NCBI GenBank assembly: GCA_036381835.1
Contig: DASVCA010000069.1
Span: 1-42,992 of the forward strand
DNA length: 42,992 nucleotides
Direction: 5' to 3'
Source: DASULK01 sp036381835
GTDB taxonomy: Bacteria; Actinomycetota; Actinomycetes; Mycobacteriales; Micromonosporaceae
A program made the position numbers and the translations under genes. The notes beneath the pieces were generated by a model. That model was given only the letters and a program-made list of their open reading frames with translations. It did no database searches and was not told the DNA's origin. Below are positions 41,923-42,992 of this stretch, in pieces (position 1 is the stretch's first letter; each line of letters begins with the position of its first letter).

Positions 41923-41948
41923 TACCACCGAGTAGATGTCCGGTGGTA
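41923..41948. promoter_or_regulatory. Inverted repeat upstream of the monooxygenase operon (possible operator)
   Basis: TACCACCG (41923-41930), 10-bp spacer, CGGTGGTA (41941-41948): a perfect 8-bp inverted repeat 48 bp before the monooxygenase start, in the divergent gap. It could be a repressor site or a small hairpin. No regulator gene is adjacent. Confidence 0.45.
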
Positions 41949-42078
41949 GGGGCGAAATGGTGCGGCGGGTCGCCGAGTGGAAGCACGGCCATCACTTTCC
42001 GTGCGAAATCGGCGGTAATCCGCTTACGGTGAGTGCTGGTCCGTGCTTGCTCAGGTAGTCGAGAGGGGGTGGCCGGCG

Positions 42079-42225
42079 ATGGATCTGGCCTATCTGGACC
42101 CGGGCTCGGGCAGTCTCATCGTGCAGGCCGTGGTGGGTGGCGTCGCCGGAGCGGCGGTCGCCGCCAAACTCTACTGGCGACGGCTCATCGGTCGCCTCCG
42201 GCGTCAACCCGTCGAGCGGGACTGA
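42079..42225 (+). CDS. 48-aa membrane protein with YLDPGSGS motif
   Basis: Reads MDLAYLDPGSGSLIVQAVVG then a Gly/Ala-rich helix VAGAAVAAKLYW and a basic end RRLIGRLRRQ. One membrane helix with a positive C terminus. The LDPGSGS start is a widespread small-protein motif often found next to membrane or glycan-related genes. ATG 42079 has GAGAGGGGG upstream, whereas the longer frame to 42043 does not. It is 4 nt ahead of the methyltransferase-like gene, so they are co-transcribed and perhaps act together. Confidence 0.75.
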   Translation: MDLAYLDPGSGSLIVQAVVGGVAGAAVAAKLYWRRLIGRLRRQPVERD

Positions 42226-42229
42226 GGGC

Positions 42230-42992
42230 ATGCTCGATCGCTTCGCGACGGTACGTCCGGAGCCCGGCTCCTTCCGGGACCCCGCCAACCGGGTCTTCTA
42301 CCACGAGGGTCAGGTGCTGCGCGGGCTCGACGCACGGGCGGCGGAGGAATGGCGCGCGCTGATCGCCACCGACTTCTTTCCCCGGCTGCTGGCCGCGGGC
42401 CGGATCTGCGGCAGTGAGGCGCTGCCGGCGGGGACCTCCATCGGGCACCGGTGGGCGCTGGTGCTGCGCCATGAGCGCATCCCGGTCGTCTCCTACCCCT
42501 ACGAGTGGTCGTTCGCGATGCTGCGCGACGCCGCCCTGCTGCACCTGGACATCCTGCGCGAGGCCGTGACCGCCGGATTCCTCATCAAGGACGGCTCGGC
42601 CTACAACCTGCAGTGGCGCGGCAGCGAGCCGGTCTTCATCGACATCGGCTCGTTCGAGCGGGCCCGGCCGGGGGAACCCTGGGCCGGCTACCGCCAGTTC
42701 TGTCAGACGATGCTGTATCCGTTGCTGCTGCAGGCCCACCTCGGTCTGGACTTCCAGCCGTGGCTTCGGGGCCGGGTGGACGGGATCGAGGCGGCACAGA
42801 TGCGGCGGCTGTTCCGCGGCAGCCGCAGCTGGCGCCGCGGGGTCCTCAAGCACGTGCATCTGCACGACGCGTTGCAGTCCCGCAACGCCGCCGCGGGCAG
42901 CGCCGCGATCCGCGACGAGCTGCGGGACGCGGGCTACACCTCGGAGCTGGTGCTGGCCACCGTCCGCGCCCTGGACAGGCTGATCCACCGGC
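42230..42992 (+). CDS. NoeA-like / class I SAM-methyltransferase-type protein, N-terminal part (runs off the window)
   Basis: 254 codons are visible and the frame is still open at the end. It starts MLDRFATVRPEPGSFRDPAN then VFYHEGQVLRGLD, and contains PYEWSFAMLRDAALLHLDIL, GFLIKDGSAYNLQW, PVFIDIGSFE and MLYPLLLQAHLGLDF. I associate this arrangement with proteins related to the rhizobial nodulation protein NoeA and annotated as SAM-dependent methyltransferases. The IKDGSAYN..FIDIGSFE stretch is kinase-like in layout (catalytic-loop Asn and metal Asp). The methyltransferase domain itself would lie beyond the window. ATG 42230 follows GAGGG. Confidence 0.75.
   Translation, partial: MLDRFATVRPEPGSFRDPANRVFYHEGQVLRGLDARAAEEWRALIATDFFPRLLAAGRICGSEALPAGTSIGHRWALVLRHERIPVVSYPYEWSFAMLRDAALLHLDILREAVTAGFLIKDGSAYNLQWRGSEPVFIDIGSFERARPGEPWAGYRQFCQTMLYPLLLQAHLGLDFQPWLRGRVDGIEAAQMRRLFRGSRSWRRGVLKHVHLHDALQSRNAAAGSAAIRDELRDAGYTSELVLATVRALDRLIHR

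Overview
This is a high-GC actinobacterial chromosome segment. Gene order (pyrG, NUDIX, ald, xerD, parA, scpA, scpB, rluB, cmk, der), frequent GTG/TTG starts, 4-nt start/stop overlaps and the protein sequences fit Micromonosporaceae (Micromonospora and relatives). The family assignment is inference from the reading, not a database result.

Layout. 1-2489: end of a glycosyltransferase gene and a large phosphatase-like membrane protein. 2641-13164: a housekeeping block on the + strand for CTP synthesis, nucleotide-sugar clean-up, alanine dehydrogenase, chromosome dimer resolution, ParA/ScpAB chromosome condensation, 23S rRNA pseudouridylation, CMP kinase and the ribosome-assembly GTPase Der. 13353-16442: a tRNA-Pro(GGG) gene followed by a decayed integrative element. 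It holds an internally deleted tyrosine integrase, a YcaQ-type glycosylase fragment, a TnpB fragment, a small membrane ORF, IS3 and ISL3 transposase remains, and a degenerate second copy of the tRNA 3' end with its own terminator hairpin. 16553-19925: a formate/nitrite-type channel and catalase-peroxidase KatG. 20376-25659: a membrane acyltransferase-like protein, alpha-methylacyl-CoA racemase, a P1-family peptidase, an FMN reductase and an SDR. 25713-29151: a DUF892 ferritin-like protein, a 44-aa basic protein, a MazEF-like toxin-antitoxin pair, a leaderless small ORF with attenuator-like hairpins in front of a DksA/TraR zinc-finger protein, and NADP-type glutamate dehydrogenase. 29298-33112: a hemerythrin divergent from an Fe-S-type HTH regulator, a haem-copper-oxidase-like/cupredoxin fusion and a YwiC-like membrane protein. 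33176-39407: many small conserved or stress-type genes (HhH endonuclease-like, two DUF2267 proteins, an NDH-2-like oxidoreductase, DivIVA-like, EEP hydrolase, OsmC/Ohr). 39468-41875: an SDR and Baeyer-Villiger-type monooxygenase operon. 42079-end: a 48-aa membrane peptide and the start of a NoeA-like methyltransferase.

How it fits together. The first third is conserved core. From the tRNA-Pro onward the content becomes accessory, with a theme of redox, low-oxygen and stationary-phase physiology: KatG, FNT channel, hemerythrin, Fe-S regulator, membrane cupredoxin, YwiC, NDH-2, OsmC, DUF892, DksA-like, MazEF. The best candidate for an under-described system is 29298-33112, which looks like a one-promoter-region sensor/effector module for NO, nitrite or oxygen limitation. 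The leaderless small ORF plus hairpin pair before the DksA-like gene is the best regulatory candidate. Convergent pairs are separated by very strong perfect hairpins at 25670-25701, 33131-33162 and 35975-36013. A similar one closes katG at 17620-17658.
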